Part shown: positions 8,188 to 14,196 of the stretch, in pieces
How positions within the stretch are numbered: position 1 is the stretch's first letter
How the letters are laid out: every line of letters begins with the position of its first letter
Source: Candidatus Binataceae bacterium
GTDB lineage: Bacteria > Desulfobacterota > Binatia > Binatales > Binataceae
Assembly (NCBI GenBank): GCA_030038355.1
Contig: JASHPB010000084.1
Span: 1 to 40,926 of the forward strand
DNA: 40,926 nt
Reading direction: 5' to 3'
Made by a program: the position numbers and the translations under genes
The notes under the pieces: model-generated
The model's database searches: none
Told to the model about the DNA's origin: nothing
What the model saw: only the letters and a program-made list of their open reading frames with translations

Positions 8188-8230
8188 AGCCGGTCGCCTG
8201 CTGTTATTAGAAGACGGCAGGTGACCGGCT
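8188..8230 (+). promoter_or_regulatory. Inverted repeat enclosing the ribosome-binding site of the next gene
   Basis: Arms AGCCGGTCGCCTGC (8188-8201) and GCAGGTGACCGGCT (8217-8230) pair at 13 of 14 positions, the mismatch being a tolerable G-T wobble type, around a 15-base loop. The right arm ends directly at the ATG at 8231 and contains AGGTGA, the only Shine-Dalgarno-like sequence. In RNA the stem would hide the ribosome-binding site. It could alternatively be a protein operator. Confidence 0.5.
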
Positions 8231-9100
8231 ATGTCGACGACATTACGCACCGAAACCCGAAACGGCGTGCGCTCGATCGTTCTGACGCGCGCTGCCGAAT
8301 ACAACACCATCACTCCCGAGCTGCGCGATGAGCTGTCGGTTGCGATCGACGAGGCTGACGCGGCGCACGACGTCCGCGTGATCCTGCTCCGCGCTGAAGG
8401 TCCCGCCTTCTGCGCGGGGTACGCCCTCGACTACTCGACCGAAGCGCAGGCTGCGGAGCGCAGCCGCACTCGAGCGTGGGATTCCGCCGCTGATCTGCGG
8501 ATGATCTCGCGCTACGTGAACGTGTACATGAAGCTCTGGTATGCGAGTAAGCCGACGGTCGCAGCGGTCCACGGATGGTGTATAGGAGGAGGCACCGACA
8601 TGGTGCTCTGTGCCGATATCATCATCGCGGGTGAAGGCTCGTCGTTCGGCTATCCGCCCTCGCGAGTCTGGGGCACGCCGACCACCGCGCTGTGGGTGTA
8701 TCGGATGGGCCTCGAACGCGCGAAGCGCTACCTGCTTACGGGCGACGAGATTCGCGCGCCCGAGGCGGCGCGAATCGGCCTGATTCTCGAAACAGTTCCG
8801 GATGCGCAACTGCTCGCGCATGCGACCGCGGTGGCCGAGCGGATGGCGCGCGTGCCGGTTAATCAACTGCAGATGCTGAAGCTGCTCTGCAATCATACCG
8901 CCGAGAACATGGGGCTTAGCACGTCGCGACTGGTCGGCTCGCTGTTCGATGGAATCGCACGGCACACGCAGGAGGGCCTCGACTTCGTCTCGCGGGCAAG
9001 TGAAGTCGGATTTCGTCAGGCCGTGCGCGAGCGCGACGACCCATTCGGCGACTACGGCTCCGGCCCGCGCTCGCGCAAGCATAAGCCCGCGAAGAAGTGA
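8231..9100 (+). CDS. Crotonase-family protein with substituted catalytic acids
   Basis: The product has 289 residues, close to the family length. The crotonase fold is clear: VRSIVLTRAAEYNTIT, the first oxyanion segment AFCAGYALD, the second oxyanion segment CIGGGTDMVLCADIIIA, then SSFGYPPSRVWG. In enoyl-CoA hydratase the two catalytic Glu are Glu144 (GGG-x-E) and Glu164 (x-P-E). Here those positions are Asp (GGGTD) and Pro (YPP). The protein should bind an acyl-CoA but may not be a normal hydratase; isomerase, hydrolase or lyase chemistry is possible. The C-terminus is basic (SRKHKPAKK). The dienelactone-hydrolase gene starts 24 bases downstream, so the two probably form an operon. The start directly abuts the inverted repeat at 8188-8230. 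Confidence 0.9.
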   Translation: MSTTLRTETRNGVRSIVLTRAAEYNTITPELRDELSVAIDEADAAHDVRVILLRAEGPAFCAGYALDYSTEAQAAERSRTRAWDSAADLRMISRYVNVYMKLWYASKPTVAAVHGWCIGGGTDMVLCADIIIAGEGSSFGYPPSRVWGTPTTALWVYRMGLERAKRYLLTGDEIRAPEAARIGLILETVPDAQLLAHATAVAERMARVPVNQLQMLKLLCNHTAENMGLSTSRLVGSLFDGIARHTQEGLDFVSRASEVGFRQAVRERDDPFGDYGSGPRSRKHKPAKK

Positions 9101-9124
9101 GCGACGCGCGCGAGGAGCCCGAGC

Positions 9125-9844
9125 ATGAACATCAACGACATCACCTTCCCTTCCTCCACCGGCACGATGATGCGCGCGGCGTACGCGACGCCCGCCGACG
9201 GCACGAAGCATCCGGGCGTGATCGTGATCCACGAAATCTTCGGCCTGAACGAAGATATCCGCCGCATCACGGCGCGCGTCGCCGAACTCGGTTACGCGGC
9301 CCTCGCGCCCGACCTCTACGATCGTCCCGGCAATCGCCTGATGTGCATCGCACGCACGATGATGACGCTCAATCGCGGCGAGGGCGACGCGTTCAAGGAC
9401 CTCGACGCGGCGCGGTCGTGGCTGCAACGTCAGCCCGCCGTTGATGAATCGCGCATCGGCGTGATCGGCTTCTGCATGGGCGGGGGTTTCGCGCTGATGT
9501 ACGCGATGCGGGCGCCGCTCAAGGTCGCGGCGACATTCTACGGCGACGTGCCCAAGACTACTGATCAGCTAAAGGGCGTGTGCCCGGTACTCGGCGGTTA
9601 TGGGCGCAAGGATCAGATGTTCGCGGCGCAGGGGGAGCGGCTCGAGAAGCTGCTCACCGCGATGAACCTCGCGCACGATGTGAAAATCTACGATGACGCC
9701 GGGCACAGCTTCATGAGCCGCAACTTTGGCGTGCTCGCCAATATCGGGCGTATCAGCCCGATGAAGGCCGATTACAATCACGACGCGGCCGAGGATAGCT
9801 GGAAGCGCATCGCAGCGTTCTTCGCCGCCCACCTCGGCAAGTGA
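9125..9844 (+). CDS. Dienelactone hydrolase family protein
   Basis: The product has 239 residues. It belongs to the alpha/beta-hydrolase group named for carboxymethylenebutenolidase, which opens lactones of chlorocatechol or protoanemonin breakdown. Many members have other ester substrates. The full catalytic set is visible: Glu37 in IHEIFGL, Cys117 in the elbow GFCMGGG, Asp163 in YGRKDQMF and His194 in DAGHSFM. There is no signal peptide, so it is cytoplasmic. GAGGAG lies 8 bases before the ATG, supporting this start. It follows the crotonase by 24 bases and converges with bfr (4-base gap). A joint role with the crotonase in catabolism of a cyclic or aromatic compound is inference. Confidence 0.92.
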   Translation: MNINDITFPSSTGTMMRAAYATPADGTKHPGVIVIHEIFGLNEDIRRITARVAELGYAALAPDLYDRPGNRLMCIARTMMTLNRGEGDAFKDLDAARSWLQRQPAVDESRIGVIGFCMGGGFALMYAMRAPLKVAATFYGDVPKTTDQLKGVCPVLGGYGRKDQMFAAQGERLEKLLTAMNLAHDVKIYDDAGHSFMSRNFGVLANIGRISPMKADYNHDAAEDSWKRIAAFFAAHLGK

Positions 9845-9848
9845 ACTA

Positions 9849-10325
9849 TCAAGTCGCGCTGCCAGATTGGAGTTGGATGTAGTTCTCGATTCCGATTTGC
9901 TTGATCAGGTCCTGCTGGACCTCGATGAAGTCGACGCTCTCCTCCTCGTCGCGCATGATCTCCTGCAGCATGTCGCGCGTGACGAAGTCCTTGACCGTTT
10001 CGGAGTGAGCGATCGCGGTTCTATAGTCGCCGAGCGCCTTCTGTTCGAGTTTCATGTCGCAGTCGAGGACTTCCTTCACGTTCTCGCCGATTAGCAGGCG
10101 GTCGAGGTCCTGGAGGTTCGGCAATCCTTCGAGAAAAAGAATTCGCTCGATGATTCGATCGGCGTGCTTCATTTCATCTATCGATTGGTCGCGCTCGTAC
10201 TTGCCGAGCTTGGTCACGCCCCAGTGGTCGAGCTGCCTGGCGTGAAGGAAATATTGATTGATCGCGGTCAATTCGTTGCGGAGGACAGTGTTTAGAAACT
10301 GGATAACCTGGGCGTCGCCCTTCAC
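9849..10325 (-). CDS. bfr: Bacterioferritin with Ser at the His130 ferroxidase position
   Basis: The product has 158 residues, the Bfr length, with numbering that aligns directly to E. coli Bfr. Present are Glu18, Tyr25, Glu51, the haem ligand Met52 (in DEMKHAD), Glu94 and Glu127. The ferroxidase ligand His130 is replaced by Ser130 (RDEEESVD instead of DEEGHID). It should form the 24-subunit haem-containing iron store, but with an altered di-iron site. Some bacteria make two Bfr chains, one with a weakened centre, and this may be such a subunit. The start is GTG with GGGAG 7 bases upstream. bfd lies 78 bases upstream on the same strand, the usual bfd-bfr order. Confidence 0.93.
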   Translation of the reverse strand: MKGDAQVIQFLNTVLRNELTAINQYFLHARQLDHWGVTKLGKYERDQSIDEMKHADRIIERILFLEGLPNLQDLDRLLIGENVKEVLDCDMKLEQKALGDYRTAIAHSETVKDFVTRDMLQEIMRDEEESVDFIEVQQDLIKQIGIENYIQLQSGSAT

Positions 10326-10403
10326 GATCTTTCTCCCTGGTTGCGAGGTCGCGGCTTGCGATGGCGAGTCTAGGGCATCTGCCCCGCTGAAAGGAATGCA
10401 GCC

Positions 10404-10607
10404 TTAAGCGTTGGAGGCGGGCGAATCCCTCAGCGGATCGACGCTGGCGCGGCCGGCGGCAAGCATCTCACGGATGGCGGGCACGCACTTGCCGCACTTC
10501 GGCTTGACACCGAGCGCTCGGTAAAACGCGGCGACAGAGCATCGGGCGGAATCCGTATGCGAGCGAGCCTGGCGATCGTTGATGGCGTTGCAGATGCAGA
10601 GGTACAT
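10404..10607 (-). CDS. bfd: Bacterioferritin-associated ferredoxin
   Basis: The product has 67 residues from the ATG at 10607. Upstream in-frame sequence is not conserved. The [2Fe-2S] ligands are in the exact Bfd layout: Cys4-x-Cys6 (MYLCICNAIND) and Cys-x-x-Cys in PKCGKCVPAIREML. Bfd docks on bacterioferritin and passes electrons to its haem to release stored iron when iron is scarce. It is followed by bfr and preceded by a near-consensus Fur operator 38 bases upstream, which matches the expected derepression in iron starvation. No strong ribosome-binding site is visible. Confidence 0.93.
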   Translation of the reverse strand: MYLCICNAINDRQARSHTDSARCSVAAFYRALGVKPKCGKCVPAIREMLAAGRASVDPLRDSPASNA

Positions 10608-10644
10608 GCTGGTGTCTCGGCTTCCCTCAGAGCTCCATCGATTA

Positions 10645-10659
10645 TGAGAATGATTATCA
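10645..10659 (-). promoter_or_regulatory. Fur box upstream of bfd-bfr
   Basis: TGAGAATGATTATCA matches the 7-1-7 Fur consensus TGATAATNATTATCA at all but one defined position. It is strikingly AT-rich in a GC-rich background. It lies 38 bases before the bfd start, where Fur-Fe(II) would block transcription. Confidence 0.82.
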
Positions 10660-10739
10660 ATTCCTCTCGAACCTCGCAATACCTGCCGTAGGACCAAGAA
10701 ATGGCGCCGCAATTAAGCGATTTCTGGGCAGATCGGGGA

Positions 10740-10958
10740 CTACCGATTATCGCGATTGAAGTCGGGACGCATCTGGTAGATGACGTCGATACCCGGTACT
10801 CCGCGCGGCGTCTCATCATCGAACAGCACCGACACCACGCCATAGAGACACGCGATGATCCAGAACGACCCGGTACCGATGGGCGGGAACGCCGCGACCG
10901 CATAAGCGGCGAACAACTCGCGGACCATCGCGCCGATGAGTGCCAGGTCGACTCCCAT
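10740..10958 (-). CDS. Small membrane protein coupled to the crotonase gene
   Basis: The product has 72 residues and belongs to no family I recognise. The ATG at 10958 begins one base after the crotonase stop, suggesting translational re-initiation. An amphipathic N-terminus (MGVDLALIGAMVREL) is followed by a hydrophobic stretch (about residues 24-46, including GSFWIIACLYGVVSVLF), then a polar tail ending RPDFNRDNR. It is probably a single-span or hairpin membrane peptide. It ends about 80 bases before the Fur box of bfd. Evidence for coding is the tight linkage and plausible composition only. Confidence 0.5.
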   Translation of the reverse strand: MGVDLALIGAMVRELFAAYAVAAFPPIGTGSFWIIACLYGVVSVLFDDETPRGVPGIDVIYQMRPDFNRDNR

Positions 10959-10959
10959 C

Positions 10960-11745
10960 CTACTCGCCGGTCCAGTTGGGCTTGCGCTTCTCCGAAAACG
11001 CCAGCGGCCCTTCGACCGCATCTTTCGAGCGAAACAGCTTGGACAGGATCTCGTATGGCTTCGCCATCGCTTCCTTGACCGGAATGCCGAGACCATCGAG
11101 CGCTGCCTGCTTGCTCGCCTGAACACTCAGCGGAGAGCATTCCATGATTTCCGCGGCCCACTTCTCGGCGCTCGGGATCAGATCCTTCAGCGCCACCACT
11201 TCATTGGCGATTCCGAAGCTGTGAGCTTCGGCTGCGGTGATATGCTTGCCCGTAAGCATCATGCCCATCGCGATCTTGAGTGGGATCTGGCGCGGCAGCC
11301 GATGCACGCCTCCCGCCGCCGCCGCGAGGCCGACGCGCGGCTCCGGAAGGCCGAAGCGTGCATGCTCTGCAGCTATGATGATATCGCAGGCGAGCGCGAT
11401 CTCGAATCCTCCGCCGAGGGCGAAGCCATTCACAGCCGCGATAATCGGCTTATAGATGTCGAAGCGCGCGGTGATTCCCGCGAAGCCGCCTTTGCTGCGG
11501 AGCATCTGATCGACCTGGCCGCGGTTTTCCGCCGTCCACCGCAGATCGTTGCCCGCAGAGAACGCCTTGTCGCCCGCGCCCGTGACGATCGCGACCCACG
11601 TCGCTTTGTCGGCCATGAAATCATCCCAGACGCCGTCCATCTCGACGTGGCACGGCGGATGGAGCGCGTTCATGCGCTCGGGACGGTTGAAGGTGATGTA
11701 GGCGATGTGATTGCGCTTCTCGTACTTGACGAATTCCAGCTTCAT
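10960..11745 (-). CDS. Enoyl-CoA hydratase/isomerase (crotonase family)
   Basis: The product has 261 residues, the standard hydratase length. It adds water to 2-enoyl-CoA or isomerises the double bond in fatty or branched acid degradation. The N-terminus IAYITFNRPERMNAL, first oxyanion segment AFSAGNDLRW, second oxyanion segment ALGGGFEIALACDII and ARFGLPEPRVGL are present. Both catalytic Glu (GGGFE and LPE) are retained, unlike the crotonase at 8231. The C-terminus ends with the common EGPLAFSEKRKPNW block. It lies 24 bases downstream of the 78-residue protein gene and one base upstream of the small membrane protein gene, so all three are probably one transcript. The exact acyl-CoA substrate cannot be told. 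Confidence 0.92.
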   Translation of the reverse strand: MKLEFVKYEKRNHIAYITFNRPERMNALHPPCHVEMDGVWDDFMADKATWVAIVTGAGDKAFSAGNDLRWTAENRGQVDQMLRSKGGFAGITARFDIYKPIIAAVNGFALGGGFEIALACDIIIAAEHARFGLPEPRVGLAAAAGGVHRLPRQIPLKIAMGMMLTGKHITAAEAHSFGIANEVVALKDLIPSAEKWAAEIMECSPLSVQASKQAALDGLGIPVKEAMAKPYEILSKLFRSKDAVEGPLAFSEKRKPNWTGE

Positions 11746-11769
11746 CGGTCTCTCCTTGGGTTCCTTCAG

Positions 11770-12006
11770 CTATCGATTCTCATCGAGCAACTCGAAAAAG
11801 GCGTCGATGCTCTGCATCAACTGGCGGCGAATCTGAGCCCGCGTGCCCTCGATCAGATGCATCGTTACGCGTGCGCTCTCGCCGCCCGCGAGCGTGACGC
11901 GGGCTTCATCGACGCCCGCGATCTCGCCCGCATCGAACATGCGCATCCCGTAGACCAGCGCGCCGCGCTCAGAGGCGCCTTTCACCAGGGTCAGTCGCCG
12001 GGCCAT
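11770..12006 (-). CDS. Small conserved-looking protein of unknown function
   Basis: The product has 78 residues from the ATG at 12006, which has an excellent AAGGAGG site 6-7 bases upstream; the longer frame to 12060 lacks one. I do not recognise the family. The sequence is soluble and mixed: MARRLTLVKGASERGALVYG, a segment resembling strand-turn-strand (EIAGVDEARVTLAGGESARVTM), then a C-terminal helix ending in DAFFELLDENR. No Cys, membrane segment or nucleic-acid motif stands out. It heads a probable three-gene operon with the crotonase and the small membrane protein, so a role alongside acyl-CoA metabolism is possible but not shown. Confidence 0.68.
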   Translation of the reverse strand: MARRLTLVKGASERGALVYGMRMFDAGEIAGVDEARVTLAGGESARVTMHLIEGTRAQIRRQLMQSIDAFFELLDENR

Positions 12007-12087
12007 CCACGGCCTCCTTGAAGCCTTGACGATGGATGCTGTATAGCACACCGCGCCCACGATGTTGCCCGCCGCCGCGGTAAGCTT

Positions 12088-13479
12088 TCAGCGTCTTAAG
12101 AATTTCGACTCGCCCATCGTAAATGCGATTACTGAACCCTGAAGCGAGCACTCAAAAATTAGCTCTTCGCCCGCGGGTCGGCCCTTGGTTGCGATAAAGA
12201 CGTTCGGCTTGTCTGTGCGCTCGAGCGGCGACGGTGGCGGAGGCTGGGGCATCGTTATGGTCGGTGCAATCGCGACTATCAGCTCGCCGTTTCGAAATTC
12301 GATTCTGACCTCACCGCCAAAGTGCATCGGTACGTAGCTGCCGAGATACTTTTTGTACTCTGGAGGCGTCGCGACCATCTTCGACGGAGGCGCTTTCGGC
12401 ATGTCACTGACCGCGCGGGTCAACATTTCGAGCGCTTCAAACGCCACTCGGCCGGTCGCGGCCTGGCCAGTCGAATTACTCAGCGCGATACACCCAATGC
12501 GGTTTGGTCGATTGAAGGCCGCCATCGTCAGGAAGCCGTGATCAGCGCCTGCGTGATGCAGGTAGATGTTCTCGCCGAGGCGCGTCGCCCACCATGTGAG
12601 CGCATAGCCCGTGATCCATCCGGGCTCGACCCACCTCACCTGGTGCATTTCGTCGAGCGTCTTGGCGCGCAAAATCTGAGCACCTTCGCCCTTGGCGGAC
12701 GAGGTTCGAAATTGAAGGGCGATCCATTTCGTGAGATCTGCGAGGGATGTGCGAAGCCCCGCTGCTGCGTCGTAGCTGCCGAGGGTCTCGGGCACTTCGG
12801 CCGGCTCCGCCACATCTTCGTAGGGATGTGGCAGGTAACCGGTGGCCATTCGCTCGCGCGTGGAGGGCGCCAGGACGAACGTGCTGAAATTCATCCCGAG
12901 CGGCTCCAGGATTTCACTCCTCACATACTCCGAGAATGATCGGCCGGAGATCCGCGCGACCACTTCGCCAAGCAATGCAAACGCGAGATTCGAATACTTG
13001 AATGCTGAGTCGGGCTCGATCGCGACGGTGTATTGCGGAATCGCCGCGATCAGGTCGGCGCGCGAGGGAAACCTGGTCGTTGCCCAGTGCGCCGTCGGAG
13101 TTTCGCCGATGAGTCCCGAGCGATGCGTCAGCAGGCGCAGAATTGTTACATCCTCGATCGGCCCGAAGGGATTCGCACTCGCGCGAAACTCCGGGATAAA
13201 CCTCACCAGGGGATCATCGAGGCGCAACTTTCCCTGGTCGCGAAGTTGCATGATCGCCGTCGCCGTAAATGTCTTGCTGATCGATGCAACGAGGAAAAGC
13301 GTATCCTCGTTGACCGGGCGATTGCTGGCTAGATCTGCGAGGCCGAAGCCCTTGTGCCACACCAGTTCCTGATCATGGACGATGCCTACCGCGAGGCCAG
13401 GCGGCTTCTCCTCGGCGAAGATTTGCCCGATGCGTGCTTCAAGTTTTTGTGAGATTGCTTGGATCAGGGCGTCGGCCAT
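12088..13479 (-). CDS. Class C beta-lactamase-type serine hydrolase (peptidase family S12)
   Basis: The product has 463 residues from the ATG at 13479, with GGGAGG 5 bases upstream; an in-frame extension to 13581 is probably non-coding. The active-site signature is complete: SxxK as LVASISKTFTATA (about residue 65), YxN as FKYSNLAFALLGEVV, and the HxG box as HHAGADHGF. Members of this fold are esterases, D-aminopeptidases or penicillin-binding-like enzymes rather than true antibiotic resistance factors. About 110 C-terminal residues after the catalytic domain form the extra beta-rich domain common in such proteins (KYLGSYVPMHFGGEVRIEF). No signal peptide is visible, so a cytoplasmic location is likely. 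It is divergent from the lipoprotein gene at 13592. Confidence 0.9.
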   Translation of the reverse strand: MADALIQAISQKLEARIGQIFAEEKPPGLAVGIVHDQELVWHKGFGLADLASNRPVNEDTLFLVASISKTFTATAIMQLRDQGKLRLDDPLVRFIPEFRASANPFGPIEDVTILRLLTHRSGLIGETPTAHWATTRFPSRADLIAAIPQYTVAIEPDSAFKYSNLAFALLGEVVARISGRSFSEYVRSEILEPLGMNFSTFVLAPSTRERMATGYLPHPYEDVAEPAEVPETLGSYDAAAGLRTSLADLTKWIALQFRTSSAKGEGAQILRAKTLDEMHQVRWVEPGWITGYALTWWATRLGENIYLHHAGADHGFLTMAAFNRPNRIGCIALSNSTGQAATGRVAFEALEMLTRAVSDMPKAPPSKMVATPPEYKKYLGSYVPMHFGGEVRIEFRNGELIVAIAPTITMPQPPPPSPLERTDKPNVFIATKGRPAGEELIFECSLQGSVIAFTMGESKFLRR

Positions 13480-13555
13480 GGAAGCCTCCCTCAGCAACAG
13501 GCTCACTGAATCAGTATTCCGATACACTCCAGCACGCCAGATCGACGACCGCGCG

Positions 13556-13584
13556 TTGACATTCATGCAAGGTGCAAACACAAT
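13556..13584 (+). promoter_or_regulatory. Possible promoter of the BamE-like lipoprotein gene
   Basis: A perfect TTGACA (13556-13561) is followed after 17 bases by CACAAT (13579-13584), four of six matches. The ATG at 13592 is so close that the transcript would be nearly leaderless. Weak prediction. Confidence 0.25.
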
Positions 13585-13591
13585 TTCGCCA

Positions 13592-14035
13592 ATGGCACGA
13601 ATCCGCCAAATGCTCGCGCTCGCCGCGGCGCTGCTCTTCGCTTCGGCCGGGTGCGGCGTCGCCTATCAGGCGGGGACGCGGATCAAGGCTTCGCACATGG
13701 CCGATTCAATTCATGAAGGCGAATCCTCGAGCGAAATCCACCAGCGCTTCGGCGAGCCGGCCATCCGGCAGTATGAAGCCAATGAGACGGAAACATGGAG
13801 CTATCCCTACAAACCCAACAGCAATGACATTGTCGCGGGACTGCTCTACACTTCGACCAAGGATGGCGACAAGGGCACGTTTTTGGACTTGAAGTTCGTC
13901 AATGCCAAACTCGTCTCATGGCAGGAGGCAGAGCATACGATGCCCAAGAAAGAGCGCACGGGACTTGGCATGGGGATCGGCGGGACCTCCCTCATGGGAG
14001 GGTCGACTAGCGGGGCGAATGGGGCCCACTATTAG
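13592..14035 (+). CDS. Lipoprotein with BamE/SmpA-like domain
   Basis: The product has 147 residues. MARIRQMLALAAALLFASAGC is a lipoprotein signal with lipobox ASAGC, so the mature protein starts at about Cys21 and is lipid-anchored. Residues of about 35-65 (DSIHEGESSSEIHQRFGEP followed by ETETWSYPY) show the BamE/OmlA-type pattern in which a G-x-S/T-x-x-E-I helix is followed by x-G-x-P and a W-x-Y strand. The C-terminus is Gly/Ser-rich and probably flexible. It lies about 160 bases upstream of gspE on the same strand; a role in outer-membrane assembly or as a secretion accessory is inference. The start was chosen because the signal peptide begins there. Confidence 0.75.
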   Translation: MARIRQMLALAAALLFASAGCGVAYQAGTRIKASHMADSIHEGESSSEIHQRFGEPAIRQYEANETETWSYPYKPNSNDIVAGLLYTSTKDGDKGTFLDLKFVNAKLVSWQEAEHTMPKKERTGLGMGIGGTSLMGGSTSGANGAHY

Positions 14036-14196
14036 AGTTTTTACGCCAAGGCGCCTTTAGGGAAAGAATTCTTGCGCGCCACCAGAACCATCGTATCTAA
14101 TGACGCAGAGCTTGTGTTTCAGGTATTATATCATCGTCCGCGTCCTGCCATGGAGTTGACAATTGGTTGCGCAGCGCCAACTGCGCCGGGTTGTGG

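Noticed and set aside
7119-8230. A single intact gene in the interval after hisG
   Set aside because: No frame is continuous across the recognisable ArsR and cupin pieces; both strands show frameshifts and stops.
8243-9427. 394-codon minus-strand open frame across the crotonase and dienelactone hydrolase
   Set aside because: Composition is Arg/His-rich with no family motif, and both plus-strand genes have complete catalytic signatures. It is an antisense shadow of GC-rich coding DNA.
10936-12021. 361-codon plus-strand open frame opposite the crotonase at 10960
   Set aside because: No recognisable domain; the minus strand carries a full hydratase with both glutamates and a well-initiated small gene.
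12088-13479. Reading the S12 serine hydrolase as an antibiotic-resistance beta-lactamase
   Set aside because: The SxxK, YxN and HxG motifs are shared by many esterases and peptidases; there is no signal peptide and the C-terminal extra domain fits the non-lactamase branch.
14156-14186. TTGACA with a nearby GCGCAG/CTGCGC dyad ahead of gspE
   Set aside because: No acceptable -10 box at 16-18 bases, and such short GC dyads are expected by chance here.
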